Shown here in pieces: positions 35,712 through 45,312 of a stretch of DNA of 64,000 nucleotides. How positions within the stretch are numbered: the stretch's first letter is position 1; every line of letters starts with the position of its first letter. A program made the translations under genes and the position numbers. The stretch is from the NCBI RefSeq assembly GCF_001545115.1, contig NZ_FCNU01000022.1:252128-316127 (forward strand), in the 5' to 3' direction. Source of the stretch: Candidatus Protochlamydia phocaeensis (lineage in GTDB: Bacteria; Chlamydiota; Chlamydiia; Chlamydiales; Parachlamydiaceae). A model generated the notes under the pieces. It saw only the letters and a list, made by a program, of their open reading frames with translations. It was not told the DNA's origin and made no database searches.

Positions 35712-37094
35712 TTAGGCTAAGACAATCACTTTCCATTTCTCGCTTCGAAAACGCCACAAATAAATGATGCTCGAAGCAATGCCATAAAGAGCGATCAGCA
35801 TCCATGTGATATTTGCCGGCGCTCCCCATTTAAAAACAAAGAAATAGATGGGCAGCAAAGCAACAAGCCAAGGCCCAGCGCCCCCCACCTTCATGATAAA
35901 ACGCGTATCTCCAGCGGCCGTCAGCAGACCAATTAACAACCAATTAATTCCATCAAATAAAAAGAATAACCATACCCAAAAGCAAGCCGCATGCAAAGTT
36001 TCTCTCGTGGCAGGGCTAATGACCGCCTCTTGGCCTAAAAATAAACTGATCAAGGGATCAGGATTCCAAGCCAGGAAAATACCTAGCAGCAGAAAGACGA
36101 TCGAATAAAGTTTCAGCCCGGACTTTAACAGTTTCCACACCAATTCATGCTGCTGTGATCCAATCATATTAGCCGCTATGGCTGTCGCCCCTTTAGAAAC
36201 GCCTTCCGTCATAAAAGTAAAAAGAAAAAAAATACTTTGCGAGACCGAGACAACCGTGATGTAGTCGGATCCCAATTTAGTCATTAAATGGAAAATGAAA
36301 ACCCATGCCAATAGCTCCAAAGTATGCGCAATGGCATTGGGAATGCCAATGCTTAAGCATTTGCGGAAAAGCCGTTTATTTAATTTCCAACGGTTTGTGC
36401 CATACAAAGATCGGTTGGAAGCCCGCAAAAAATCACATCCAAAAATAAGAACTTGAGTCGTTTGAGCAACGCCCGTAGCGAGGGCGGCCCCCATAATCCC
36501 TAAAGAGGGAATAAAAGGCTCCCACCCAAAAATCAAAATCCAATCCAAGACAACATTGACGAGATTGGAAAGCCCCATCACCCACGTCACAAATTTAACT
36601 TTTCCCCTTCCAATATAAAAAGCCGATAAAGCGGCTGACAAAGCCGCCATAGGCCCAAAACACATTAAATACTTAAAATAAGCACTCTCTAAAGAATAAT
36701 AGGGATCATTATGAAAGAAATAGGGACCGGCCCACAGGCCGATGGGAATAAACCAGAGAAAACTGGCAATAGACAGCCACACCATCTGCCAAACAGGTTG
36801 ACCGAGCTTTTCCAAACGGCCCGCTCCATTATAACGCCCCACAAACACTTCCGCAATGCTGACGGTCGATAAGCACCAAAACTGCATAAGCTGGGTTAAT
36901 ATTCCCGCATTGGCAGAGGCATTAAGGGCATCTATAGAATAACGAGACAAAAATAGACGATCCAAAAAAAGCATGAGGCTCACGGACATGAGGGAAATCA
37001 TAAGAGGAAAGGAAATTTGCCAGAGCTCTCTTACAGATCCTTGCGGATAAGGAGTCAATTTTTTTTGACCAATACATGTTGATTGCGGCAGCAT
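35712..37094 (-). CDS. MATE family multidrug/metabolite efflux pump
   Basis: The product has 460 residues from ATG 37094; a GAGG lies 5 bases before it, and a GTG two codons earlier is also possible. Twelve hydrophobic helices in two similar halves follow the N-terminal VRELWQISFPLMISLMSVSLM, typical of MATE proteins (NorM/DinF type). These export cationic drugs or metabolites using Na+ or H+. The central LGIMGAALATGVAQTTQVLI and ISPATRETLHAACFWVWLFF match the family. The gene is alone on its strand; substrates cannot be told. Confidence 0.88.
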   Translation of the reverse strand: MLPQSTCIGQKKLTPYPQGSVRELWQISFPLMISLMSVSLMLFLDRLFLSRYSIDALNASANAGILTQLMQFWCLSTVSIAEVFVGRYNGAGRLEKLGQPVWQMVWLSIASFLWFIPIGLWAGPYFFHNDPYYSLESAYFKYLMCFGPMAALSAALSAFYIGRGKVKFVTWVMGLSNLVNVVLDWILIFGWEPFIPSLGIMGAALATGVAQTTQVLIFGCDFLRASNRSLYGTNRWKLNKRLFRKCLSIGIPNAIAHTLELLAWVFIFHLMTKLGSDYITVVSVSQSIFFLFTFMTEGVSKGATAIAANMIGSQQHELVWKLLKSGLKLYSIVFLLLGIFLAWNPDPLISLFLGQEAVISPATRETLHAACFWVWLFFLFDGINWLLIGLLTAAGDTRFIMKVGGAGPWLVALLPIYFFVFKWGAPANITWMLIALYGIASSIIYLWRFRSEKWKVIVLA

Positions 37095-37670
37095 GATCAC
37101 CTCTATGTAGGCGCTGACAGCTTATAATAAAAAAGATAAATTTTGTTTTTCGCTACTTCATCTTATGAAGGCGGGAGATTCGCGATTAAACGCTCTTTCT
37201 TGATATTTTATAAATAAGAAGTGGAAAGACTTCTTCACACCTCGAGCTGGATGGGTATTTTTGAACTTTTCCCCATCTTAGAAAAATTTCTGACAAATTG
37301 TCAACCCACTTTGTCAAATGGATTTGTTGACATAAGAAAGAACCCCTATTGATTTTAAATAAAATAGCCCCAAAATGATTAAGTCATTTCTTTTAATAAC
37401 CCCTAAACGTCGAAATTACTTAACAAATTTTATAATATACCCGTTCTAAATACCTCTTTCTTCTTCGGCGAAATCCCTTTCTTTTCCTGGATTCTGCGAT
37501 TTGTTTCTATACAATTTCGGCTTTTGTTAAATTTCACTGCCTGCAGCGCGTAAACGCATCTTCACCTATTGCAAAAGATGCATGTTCCTCTCTCTTCCCT
37601 CCTCCACTAATCTACAATTGAAATTATTGATAGAGCTTTAAAAGGATATCCTTCTTCGGCTTACGTTTAA
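37095..37670. other. Intergenic region without a supported gene
   Basis: About 576 bases between the MATE gene and a HicB-like remnant show no long open frame on either strand. A TATAAT-like hexamer occurs near 37430, but no full promoter is convincing. Confidence 0.4.
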
Positions 37671-37874
37671 AAAACAACACGCCTACCTGGATCCGCATCT
37701 CCCTTTTACCCTGTTCGCTATAAGGCAAAGAATGGAGAGATGTATCAGGCTTCTTATACGGTAAACTGCTTGCATTTTCCTGGAAGCGTAAATCAAGGCA
37801 AGACTGAAAGGGAAGCCCTTATAGAGAATTTGAAGGCAGGAAAATATATCCATTTAAATATGTTATATATCTAA
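37671..37874 (+). pseudogene. Remnant resembling a HicB-type antitoxin
   Basis: A frame open from after a TAA at 37668-37670 to a TAA at 37872 reads FYPVRYKAKNGEMYQASYTV, then NCLHFPGSVNQGKTEREALIENLKAG. This mirrors HicB domains (family: YPxxxEK-DGGYxVSxPDLPGCxTQGDTxEEALENxKEA). No start codon precedes the YPVRY segment; the first ATG is in the middle of the domain. No HicA partner was seen nearby. It looks like a decayed toxin-antitoxin fragment. Confidence 0.4.
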
Positions 37875-37993
37875 ATTAAAATGAGCTTGTACTCAAATTG
37901 CTAATGACTTAGGTTCAAGTCTTTTCCTTCTAAATTTATTCATTGAAATTTTGACTATCATTATTTGAATACCAAGCAAAAAGGACCTTGAAA

Positions 37994-38947
37994 ATGAACG
38001 CAGTCAGCTATTCTTCTTCCATTGAAGCACCTTATCTTTCTTATTCTCCTCATGAGCATTTGCCTTTAATGCGCATTCAAGATCAACGTCCTTTATGGAA
38101 ATGCATGATCGATATTGTCCACGCTTGCTTATCCCAGCTAATGGATCTCATGAAATATCCTTATTATTTTTTAAGCTTATATCAAAAACGTAAAGTCATT
38201 CTTCTAACCCCCCATATAACGAACAATTTTTGGTCCTATTCCGCCGACCAGTTTCCTTGGCAGAATGCACAAACAAGCGCGGGGCTTTTTTTATTTATTC
38301 ATGGTTTAAGAGGGACTCCATTATGCTGGGCCCCTTATCTCAACCGCCTCCAACAAGACAACCCAGAAGCTCATTGCATCGCGCCTCATGTACCGGAAAG
38401 GGGAAATTGCTCTTTGGAAACGGCGGCGGAGCCTTTTGTTGAAATGATCAGACATTATGCCGCCAAATTTCCCGGGCAGCCTATTCACTTAATCGGCGTG
38501 TCTAATGGGGGAAGGATTGTCTCTTATTTAGAAAATCAGCTGACGCCGGAGGATCTACAAGGGCGGCGTCTCAATGTGGTTTCAATTGCAGGCGTCCATT
38601 ATGGAACGCCCTTAATTGATCAAGCCGCTAAATGGCGTGTGCTCCCTTTCTTGGGACTTCATCCGCGTATAGCCGAGGATCTAAAATGGGAAAGTCTTTC
38701 GGCGCAGCGTCTTTTACAGCAATGGCGGAATAAGCAGCTCACTTGGCAGCAAGCCGGCATTTCAGTCCGCCATTTTTTCTGTGCCACGGTCGATGATGAA
38801 AAATTATGGCAAGCCTATGGATCGCTCCCCCTTCTCCAAGAAGAAGGCAGCGGCCATTTAGATACCTATCAATTGTACAACGGGCAAACCCATCAGACGA
38901 TTATTCCTGCAGCTCATCAAGATGTCCTTAATTGGCTGAGAGCTTAG
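37994..38947 (+). CDS. Alpha/beta hydrolase (lipase-like)
   Basis: The product has 317 residues. The start at ATG 37994 is 8 bases after AAGGA (37981-37985); the frame is open from TTG 37988. The serine nucleophile is in LIGVSNGGRIVSYL (GxSxGG), and FIHGLRGTPLCWAPYL supplies the oxyanion strand. A late SGHLDTYQLY could hold the catalytic histidine. The fold suggests a cytoplasmic esterase or lipase-like enzyme; the substrate is unknown. There is no signal peptide. It converges on the flavoprotein gene ending at 38961. Confidence 0.75.
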   Translation: MNAVSYSSSIEAPYLSYSPHEHLPLMRIQDQRPLWKCMIDIVHACLSQLMDLMKYPYYFLSLYQKRKVILLTPHITNNFWSYSADQFPWQNAQTSAGLFLFIHGLRGTPLCWAPYLNRLQQDNPEAHCIAPHVPERGNCSLETAAEPFVEMIRHYAAKFPGQPIHLIGVSNGGRIVSYLENQLTPEDLQGRRLNVVSIAGVHYGTPLIDQAAKWRVLPFLGLHPRIAEDLKWESLSAQRLLQQWRNKQLTWQQAGISVRHFFCATVDDEKLWQAYGSLPLLQEEGSGHLDTYQLYNGQTHQTIIPAAHQDVLNWLRA

Positions 38948-38960
38948 AGGGTGTATTGAA

Positions 38961-40190
38961 TTATGCCGATATCCCCATCGACTGCCCTGCTATCCAGCTG
39001 GTTGTCCAGGCATTCTGGAAATTGAATCCTCCTGTAATGCCATCGATATTGAGGACTTCTCCTGCAAAAAATAGATGCGGGCAGCGGCGGCTTTCCATGG
39101 TTTTAAAGTTAACCTCTTCCAACGCCACTCCGCCGCAAGTGACAAATTCTTGCTTGTATGTTGTCTTGCCTTGGATATGAAAAGTTGAGGCACGCAGTTG
39201 ATTGATCAGAGCTTGCGTGTGTTTATTGGACAAAGTAGACCAGCGAAGCTCTTGCTCAATTCCCGCGAGTTGAACGAGCCTTTTCCATAGCTGTTTGGGT
39301 AGATTGACAGGCGCTTCCGACCCTATCTGTTTGGCAGGATTGGCCTGTTTATGTTGTGATAGAGCTTGGCGAAGCGCCTCCTCGGTCAATTGAGGAAGCC
39401 AGTTGATAACCACATCCGTTTGATAATCTAATGCATGCAACTCGCGGGCTGCCCAAGCCGACAGCTTAAGAACAGCGGGTCCGCTTAAGCCCCAATGAGT
39501 GATGAGCAAAGGGCCCGTCTGCTCAAATCCCAGCTTTGTAAGCTTGACTTGTGCAAGGGGAACGGAAACACCTGCTAGATCGGTTAAGGGCGATTGAGGA
39601 AGATTGAAAGTAAATAAAGAAGGGACAAGCGGCACAATCGTATGGCCCAGCTTCTCTAACAAAGGATACATTTTGGAAGAGCTGCCGGTCGCAATCAATA
39701 TCCGGTCGCATGTCAATTCCTCTTCATTGCTAAGCGTCAACCGAAACCCCTCTTCCAGGCGATCGATCTGCTGCACGCCGCATTCCAAGCGGATTTGTAC
39801 GCCCAGCCGGCGGGCCTCCGCCTGCAAGCAAGCAATAATGGTTTCAGAACTATCAGTAGTTGGAAACATTCTGCCGTCTTCTTCTGTCTTCAGCTGCACG
39901 CCGCGGCTCTCAAACCATTGGATCGTATCTTTGGGTTGAAAACGGCTGAAAGGCCCTCGCAATTCCGGGCCTCCTCGCGGGTAATTTTTCACCAATAGCG
40001 CAGGATCAAAGCACCCATGGGTAACATTGCAGCGCCCGCCACCGGAAATGCGCACCTTAGCTAAAGGCTGGCGTGTTTTTTCTATTAAAATCACGCGGTG
40101 GGATGGATAAAATTGCGCACAAGCAATGGCTCCAAAGAAGCCTGCTGCTCCGCCCCCCACAATGACATGGGTCAATTCTTTGGTTGGCAT
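38961..40190 (-). CDS. HI0933/YhiN-family flavoprotein
   Basis: The product has 409 residues from ATG 40190 (MPTKELTHVIVGGGAAGFFG), preceded by AGAGGA; the frame is open upstream but would run deep into the ABC-F gene. The FAD-binding GGGAAGF loop, the family signature RISGGGRCNVTHG and the C-terminal FAGEVLNIDGITGGFNFQ are all present. HI0933-like proteins are predicted NAD(P)/FAD oxidoreductases of unknown substrate. The start overlaps the 3' end of the ABC-F gene by 19 bases, so the two genes are almost certainly translationally coupled. Confidence 0.9.
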   Translation of the reverse strand: MPTKELTHVIVGGGAAGFFGAIACAQFYPSHRVILIEKTRQPLAKVRISGGGRCNVTHGCFDPALLVKNYPRGGPELRGPFSRFQPKDTIQWFESRGVQLKTEEDGRMFPTTDSSETIIACLQAEARRLGVQIRLECGVQQIDRLEEGFRLTLSNEEELTCDRILIATGSSSKMYPLLEKLGHTIVPLVPSLFTFNLPQSPLTDLAGVSVPLAQVKLTKLGFEQTGPLLITHWGLSGPAVLKLSAWAARELHALDYQTDVVINWLPQLTEEALRQALSQHKQANPAKQIGSEAPVNLPKQLWKRLVQLAGIEQELRWSTLSNKHTQALINQLRASTFHIQGKTTYKQEFVTCGGVALEEVNFKTMESRRCPHLFFAGEVLNIDGITGGFNFQNAWTTSWIAGQSMGISA

Positions 40191-42130
40191 ACATCCTCTT
40201 CGCTTTGCTGCAAGCTCAGGCTTGCCTCTTCCCATTTTTCCATGGCAACCATCAATTGCTCTTCCAGCTCGACTTTTTGCTTGGCCGCTTGCTGTTGGTC
40301 GTCTAGCGAAGCTTTCTGATAAAAGCCATCGGACGCCATTAATTGCTCTATTTTTTTGATTTTCTGTTCGATTTGGTGGCATTCCTCTTCGGCCTGCAGG
40401 ACTTTCTTTTTCAGCTGCGCTTTTAGACTTTTTAAGCGCTTCTGATCCTGATAAGAAGAAACGGATGGCGTGGATCTGTTCTCTTCATGGGCATAACGTT
40501 GACTCAAAGCAATATCGGAAGACAAATGGTCTTTTTCCAGCTTATCTAGGTATTCGGAATACGTACATTTGAAATCCTTCACTCCTTGATGCGTAATTTC
40601 TAGAATTCGATTGGCAATATGAGAGACAAAATAGCGGTTGTGGCTGACAAAAACTGTTGTTCCGTCATAATTCTGAAGGGCTTCCGTCAACTCTTCAATT
40701 GCTTCTAGGTCTAAATGGTTGGTCGGTTCGTCAAAGACCAATACATTGGGTTTTTGCAGCATCATTTTAGCTAAGATTAAACGTGCCGTCTCCCCTCCGC
40801 TCAACGTGCTCACAGCTTGCTTAACTGTATCTCCGGAGAAAAGAACGCGCGCCAAGATCTCGCGCAGCTGTTCTTGCGTTTTGGTTTGATCGAATCGTCC
40901 TAGCCAATCCAATAAATTGACGGTTCCCTGTACTTCACGCCCATGATCCTGAGGGAAATAAGCGACCTGGGCAGCAAAGCCCCAGGCGAATTCCCCTTCA
41001 TCGGCTTGGCTGTGGTTAGTGAGAATTTCCAGCAAGGTCGATTTGCCAATTCCATTGGGTCCAATAATCGCTAAGCGGTCTCCTCGCTCGATCTCAAAAG
41101 AAACCTTTTCTAAAACCTTTTTAGGCCCATATGACTTAGACAGCTGCTTAACTGTTAGAACAGTCGCTCCGGAAGCGCGCACTGGCTCAAAACGCAAGGT
41201 CGGATAAAGCCGGGAACTAGGCGTCAGATCAATTGCGTCCATTTGCTCTTCCAACTGCTCAACAAGGCGAGCTTTGGACTGGGCTTGCCGCGCCTTGCTG
41301 GCCTTAGCTTTAAATCGATCGATAAATCCCTGCAGCTCTTCCCGCCGCCGATCATGCTTGGAAAGCAAAGCCTCTTTTTGTTCGCGCTCTTGCAATTTTT
41401 GTTCTAGAAAGCCTTCATAATTTCCCTTATAAATTTTAATCGTTCCGTAATCGACATCGGCGATATGGGTACAAACGCCATTGAGGAAATCCCGATCATG
41501 CGAAGTCATCACAAGCGTGCCGGGGAAATTTTTTAAGTAGTTTTCCAACCATTTGATGGAAAAGAGGTCTAAGTGGTTGGTCGGCTCGTCCAACACCAAA
41601 ATGTCCGGCTGCCCAAAGAACACTTGCGCAAGAAGAACGCGTAATTTGTATCCGCCTGAAAGTAGATGGAGCGGTTGACGATGAGCAGATTCTCGAATCC
41701 CTAAGCCTTCTAGCAATTTGGCCGCTTCAGCCTCTGCCGCATATCCATCTTGGTCATGAATGATTTTTTCCAACCTGACCAGCGCTTCACAATCTTTATC
41801 GGAAAAATTTTCATTTTTCTGCAACAACAGCTTTTTCCCTTCCAATGCTTCCCACAGGAGCTTTTTTCCCCTCAAAACAACATCGATGACCAATTCATTT
41901 TCATATAAATAATGATCTTGCTTTAAAGAACCGATTGATAGCTGCTGAGGTAAGTGGAGCTCGCCTGATTCGGGCGTCAATTCTCCCGTCAAAATTTTAA
42001 TAAATGTCGATTTCCCGCATCCATTCGCTCCGACCAATCCGTACCGGTTACCAGGATTGAATTGCAAGTTAACATTCTTAAATAGGATTTTTGCTCCAAA
42101 ACGCATGGATAGTTGATTAACTGCAATCAT
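40172..42130 (-). CDS. ABC-F family ATPase (Uup/YheS-type translation factor)
   Basis: The product has 652 residues from ATG 42130; a TTG three codons earlier is possible. Two nucleotide-binding domains are visible: GANGCGKST, LSGGYKLRVLLAQ and LDEPTNHLDLFS, then GPNGIGKST, LSGGETARLILAK and FDEPTNHLDLEA. There are no membrane helices. The linker between them (about 230-310) is basic and helical, and the C-terminal tail (about 545-650) is a coiled coil (SLKAQLKKKVLQAEEECHQI), as in Uup/YheS-type proteins that act on the ribosome. Overlap with the flavoprotein gene indicates one transcript. Confidence 0.93.
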   Translation of the reverse strand: MIAVNQLSMRFGAKILFKNVNLQFNPGNRYGLVGANGCGKSTFIKILTGELTPESGELHLPQQLSIGSLKQDHYLYENELVIDVVLRGKKLLWEALEGKKLLLQKNENFSDKDCEALVRLEKIIHDQDGYAAEAEAAKLLEGLGIRESAHRQPLHLLSGGYKLRVLLAQVFFGQPDILVLDEPTNHLDLFSIKWLENYLKNFPGTLVMTSHDRDFLNGVCTHIADVDYGTIKIYKGNYEGFLEQKLQEREQKEALLSKHDRRREELQGFIDRFKAKASKARQAQSKARLVEQLEEQMDAIDLTPSSRLYPTLRFEPVRASGATVLTVKQLSKSYGPKKVLEKVSFEIERGDRLAIIGPNGIGKSTLLEILTNHSQADEGEFAWGFAAQVAYFPQDHGREVQGTVNLLDWLGRFDQTKTQEQLREILARVLFSGDTVKQAVSTLSGGETARLILAKMMLQKPNVLVFDEPTNHLDLEAIEELTEALQNYDGTTVFVSHNRYFVSHIANRILEITHQGVKDFKCTYSEYLDKLEKDHLSSDIALSQRYAHEENRSTPSVSSYQDQKRLKSLKAQLKKKVLQAEEECHQIEQKIKKIEQLMASDGFYQKASLDDQQQAAKQKVELEEQLMVAMEKWEEASLSLQQSEEDVCQPKN

Positions 42131-43047
42131 ATTGACCAAATTAGTTTAATTTGAAAGTTCATTCCACCAAATATTTTAAGTTATATTAATTAAAATAGCA
42201 ATAAAACCATAATTAAAATTATAACTAATACCTTTGACAATTACTCGTTAATCGAGATAGGCCTATAAAGGCTATTTTGATAAGATAGGGTGAAGGGATT
42301 AAGAGACATTCTTTGAGTCAGAAGGCCGGATTCGGGGCTCTGCTCTCCAAAATACGGAAGCACCTAGTAAAGGAAATGTCCCTTCCTTATTTCTCAGCAA
42401 TTCAGCGGATGTCTCTAGGCTTTGCAAAAGGATTGATGTATGCCATCTCCTTATTTACCTCTCCTTACTTTTATTTTATGCGCCATTTTATTGGAGATTG
42501 TTCTCATGAAATTGGATTTAAAAAATAAATAATTCCCTTTCTCCGAGGTCCTTTTGCTCTGTCACATGCCCTTATTTTTCTCTGCATGCTACCGCTCTCC
42601 TGCGCTTCTTATTTGCGCTTAAACGGAACCGTTCGGCAACCTATCAACCATTTCAAGATCAATTGGGCCTGTGGTCTTCGATGGATTCACCGAAGTGGAC
42701 ACTCTTGAGAACTTATCGCATCATGCTTATGCAAAAAGCTCGTGGATGAGGTCTCTATTAAAGGGGCTTTATATTCAGGAAGACGTTTTGCAAACGCTAG
42801 GAATTCCTTTCAAGATAAACCTCATGTGAATTAGGGATTACCGACGCCTTTTTCTTCTTTTGATTTCATTTTTTCCGGGTTGAGAGAAACAAAAAAAAGT
42901 GGCTTTTCCCTTTATCCTGAAAGGCTTTTGAAATCCCCTCAATATTTTTCATAATCCAATTGATTTGATAAATGCCGTTATGTAACCTGATTTTCCGTTT
43001 TGAAATTTAAAACAGAAAAAGATAACAGCATTCGTTAGGAGGTTTAT
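42131..43047. other. 917-base gap with probable gene debris
   Basis: No intact gene is supported here. A 69-codon frame without start (42623-42829, including SIGPVVFDGFTEVDTLENLS) and an overlapping frame upstream (LRLNGTVRQPINHF) read like pieces of one protein in different frames. A 71-codon TTG-started frame at 42313-42528 lacks a clear ribosome binding site. The last 100 bases lead into the SET gene. Confidence 0.4.
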
Positions 43048-43533
43048 ATGTTACTAGTTAAGACAAGTGTAAAAAACAGTCCCATCGCAGGGGTTGGTCT
43101 CTTTGCAGACCAAGACATCAAGCAAGGAGATATCGTTTGGCACTATACACCAGAAACTTGCATGGTGTTTACTCAGCAGCAATTTGAGAAGCTATTACAT
43201 AGCTATCACAAAACAGAAAAGCAAGTGATCCAGTACTATTTAACGTATAGCTACTATCAATCCCGTCTCAACGGTCTTGTCTTTTGTTTAGACAACGGAC
43301 GCTTTGTCAACCACTCTGAAACGCCTAATCTAGCCGGCCCTTCCCATTTCCCTTCCGATATTTCTTGGCAATATTCCGTTGCTTTGCGAGATATCAAAAA
43401 AGGAGAAGAATTAACGGAAAACTATCACACCTACGATCATTCAGAGTGGTTAGATGATTTATGCAAACGCTACCATATTTATCATGAGCAGCCAACGCAT
43501 GAATATGAGCAATTAAATGCTTGCTCATGCTAG
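43048..43533 (+). CDS. SET-domain protein (lysine methyltransferase-like)
   Basis: The product has 161 residues, a bare SET domain. It shows GVGLFADQDIKQGDIVW at the start, GRFVNHSETPNL (the NHS knot that helps bind S-adenosylmethionine) and ALRDIKKGEELTENY, which supplies the catalytic tyrosine. The C-terminal LDDLCKRYHI and CSC are extra. SET proteins methylate lysines on histones or other proteins. In chlamydiae they can act on the bacterial histone-like proteins or, if secreted, on host chromatin. TAGGAGG stands 7 bases upstream of the ATG. No secretion signal is recognisable. Confidence 0.85.
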   Translation: MLLVKTSVKNSPIAGVGLFADQDIKQGDIVWHYTPETCMVFTQQQFEKLLHSYHKTEKQVIQYYLTYSYYQSRLNGLVFCLDNGRFVNHSETPNLAGPSHFPSDISWQYSVALRDIKKGEELTENYHTYDHSEWLDDLCKRYHIYHEQPTHEYEQLNACSC

Positions 43534-43600
43534 CGGAAGCTTTAAAAGCTTAGCTAGAGCGCATTCTTCAATCGAAACCGATTTAATGAGAAAGATTTAA

Positions 43601-43710
43601 CCTCTTCCTCTGCGTGCGCTGTGCCGTCTGTGGTTTATTAAGCTAAAAAAAGCCTTAAGCATTAGTTAAAATAATAAACCAAAGAAGGCACAGCGCGCGC
43701 AGAGGAAAGG
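43601..43710. repeat. 40-bp inverted repeat with GC-rich core
   Basis: The arm 43601-43640 (core TCCTCTGCGTGCGCTGTGCC) and the arm 43671-43710 are about 90% complementary with one 1-base gap, around a 30-base AT-rich loop. It lies between convergent genes ending at 43533 (+) and 43749 (-), so it may be a strong bidirectional terminator or a small dispersed repeat. Confidence 0.75.
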
Positions 43711-43748
43711 TTTTATCAAAGAAATTTAATCGAAGCGTCTTCTTTATA

Positions 43749-43973
43749 TTATCGAGGGAGAATTGGAGCGTGCCAACCGGAATAAATCAGAATTCCTCCA
43801 ACAATAATTAAAAGAGCCCCTCCAATTAAATACCACATCGTATTCCGCGTATAGCGCCCGGTAAAGCCTTGCACCACTTTATTGGTCACCGTTTGCGTTG
43901 CACGAACGCCAAATCCAATTAAAAAAACTCCCACTATTAAAATCAGCAAGCCGATTAAGCTAAATATACTCAT
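43749..43973 (-). CDS. DUF3185 family small membrane protein
   Basis: The product has 74 residues from ATG 43973, which has GAGGAG 7 bases upstream; an ATG at 43994 is less likely. Two hydrophobic helices (SIFSLIGLLILIVGVFLIGF and MWYLIGGALLIIVGGILIY) flank a loop with GVRATQTVTNKVVQGFTGRYT, the DUF3185 signature. The function of the family is unknown; it often appears near stress or housekeeping genes. Confidence 0.7.
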   Translation of the reverse strand: MSIFSLIGLLILIVGVFLIGFGVRATQTVTNKVVQGFTGRYTRNTMWYLIGGALLIIVGGILIYSGWHAPILPR

Positions 43974-44058
43974 TGCTATCTCCTCTTTATTCATAGCCGC
44001 ATACTAATTGAGAAGCCAGGGCTTGTCAATCCTGGCTATGAATAAGAGGAGCAAGACT

Positions 44059-45312
44059 TCACTTTTGCATTAACAAATCCGAAAGAGAGAAGTGATGGTA
44101 AGGCTGATCGCAAGCCAATTCCTCATTTGGTCCGGCATGGGCGATCCACACTTCTAATGAACCCGGGGCAAAAATGGCGTTATGTAAATTTGTCGGGCAC
44201 GCCACTGGCGCCTTAATCATGTCCTGTAAATCCGAAACTTGAATACTACCATAACGCGCTTGCAACCGTTCGATCAAAATAGGATAGCGATAAGGACGGG
44301 TAAAACCTGTCAGAATTACGCAATCGGGCAATTGATGATGAATCAACCCAAAAATCTTTTCCTTTTGAGCATCTTGGTAAAGAACGGTTTGAAAAAGAGA
44401 CGACTCAACGAATAACTGATTAAAAACGGCTTTTTCTACTTTATAAACATCGGGATGAGCTGGCAGAACAGAAGAAAGATCAAATAAGGAATAGGAAGAG
44501 CCCGGTTCTATAAAGTGCAATTGCTGAGGAGTAGCGTAGACACCAAGCGATTGGCTATTTTTGCCATCGGAAAAGACGTAAAAATATTCGCATGTCCGCG
44601 GCGTTTCAGCTAAAATTTTTCTTATCTCCTCGAGAGAGGAGGCGCGCTCCAGCAAAGTGCGTAAGAGAAACGCCATGGGTAAACCATCCCATTGGCCATA
44701 GCCCTTTCCCCCGATTTCACCGATGGCAATTTTTTCTGCATTCATCCCTGTGATGCATCCAATAAAGCCGGCATAAGACACATTTAGAAAAGGAATCCCT
44801 CTCTCCGGTTCAGCAACGATCAAAACCGCCGAATTTTGAAGCCCTTTTCCAGCCCCATAATCTAAAACGCGAACATGATAAAGCTCCTTTTGAAGCGTCG
44901 CTTGTCCTGATACCGTTAATCCCGTGCAATGAAACATTTCGGGAAAAACATTCAAAAGAATTACCTTTTCATAAGGCACGCCTGCCCCATCCGCCACCCC
45001 TCGCAGCTCTTCTAAAAGACGAGCGGGAACGTAAGGCAAAATGCTCGGAAGGCGAGTTAAAAAGCTTTTAATGGGCTCTTGCATCGACTGCGTTAAAATC
45101 CTTTCGTCAATAAAACGCTGAATATTTTCTGTCACATCCGCTTTAAGCAGGCTGCCATGCTGATAACCCATGTCGTAAGGAGAGCCTTTGAGATGCAAAA
45201 TGCGCTGTCCTTCTCTCTCTTCTAAATATCCGTCTCCTTCCATGGATAGAATTGCTCCTTGTAACGAAAAGGCCTGACAAATAAATAGAAGAAGAATAAA
45301 TAATTTTTTCAT
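44059..45312 (-). CDS. Secreted C45-type Ntn hydrolase (acyltransferase/peptidase-like)
   Basis: The product has 417 residues with a signal peptide (MKKLFILLLFICQAFSLQGA). It matches the AAT/C45 family: LKGSPYDMGYQHGSLLKADV near the start, a predicted autocatalytic cleavage site before a cysteine in MFHCTGLTVSG (about 120-130), then LYHVRVLDYGAG and VSYAGFIGCITGMNAEKIAI, which includes the conserved GMNxxGI-like block. Members cleave amide bonds, for example of N-acyl amino acids. The active site is exported here, so the substrate is probably extracytoplasmic or host-derived. The gene stands alone. Confidence 0.8.
   Translation of the reverse strand: MKKLFILLLFICQAFSLQGAILSMEGDGYLEEREGQRILHLKGSPYDMGYQHGSLLKADVTENIQRFIDERILTQSMQEPIKSFLTRLPSILPYVPARLLEELRGVADGAGVPYEKVILLNVFPEMFHCTGLTVSGQATLQKELYHVRVLDYGAGKGLQNSAVLIVAEPERGIPFLNVSYAGFIGCITGMNAEKIAIGEIGGKGYGQWDGLPMAFLLRTLLERASSLEEIRKILAETPRTCEYFYVFSDGKNSQSLGVYATPQQLHFIEPGSSYSLFDLSSVLPAHPDVYKVEKAVFNQLFVESSLFQTVLYQDAQKEKIFGLIHHQLPDCVILTGFTRPYRYPILIERLQARYGSIQVSDLQDMIKAPVACPTNLHNAIFAPGSLEVWIAHAGPNEELACDQPYHHFSLSDLLMQK

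Noticed and set aside
37905..37925. tRNA-like GGTTCAAGTC string
   Set aside because: No acceptor stem or anticodon arm can be formed around it.
42313..42528. 71-codon TTG-started frame
   Set aside because: Weak start, no ribosome binding site and no recognisable domain; probably debris.
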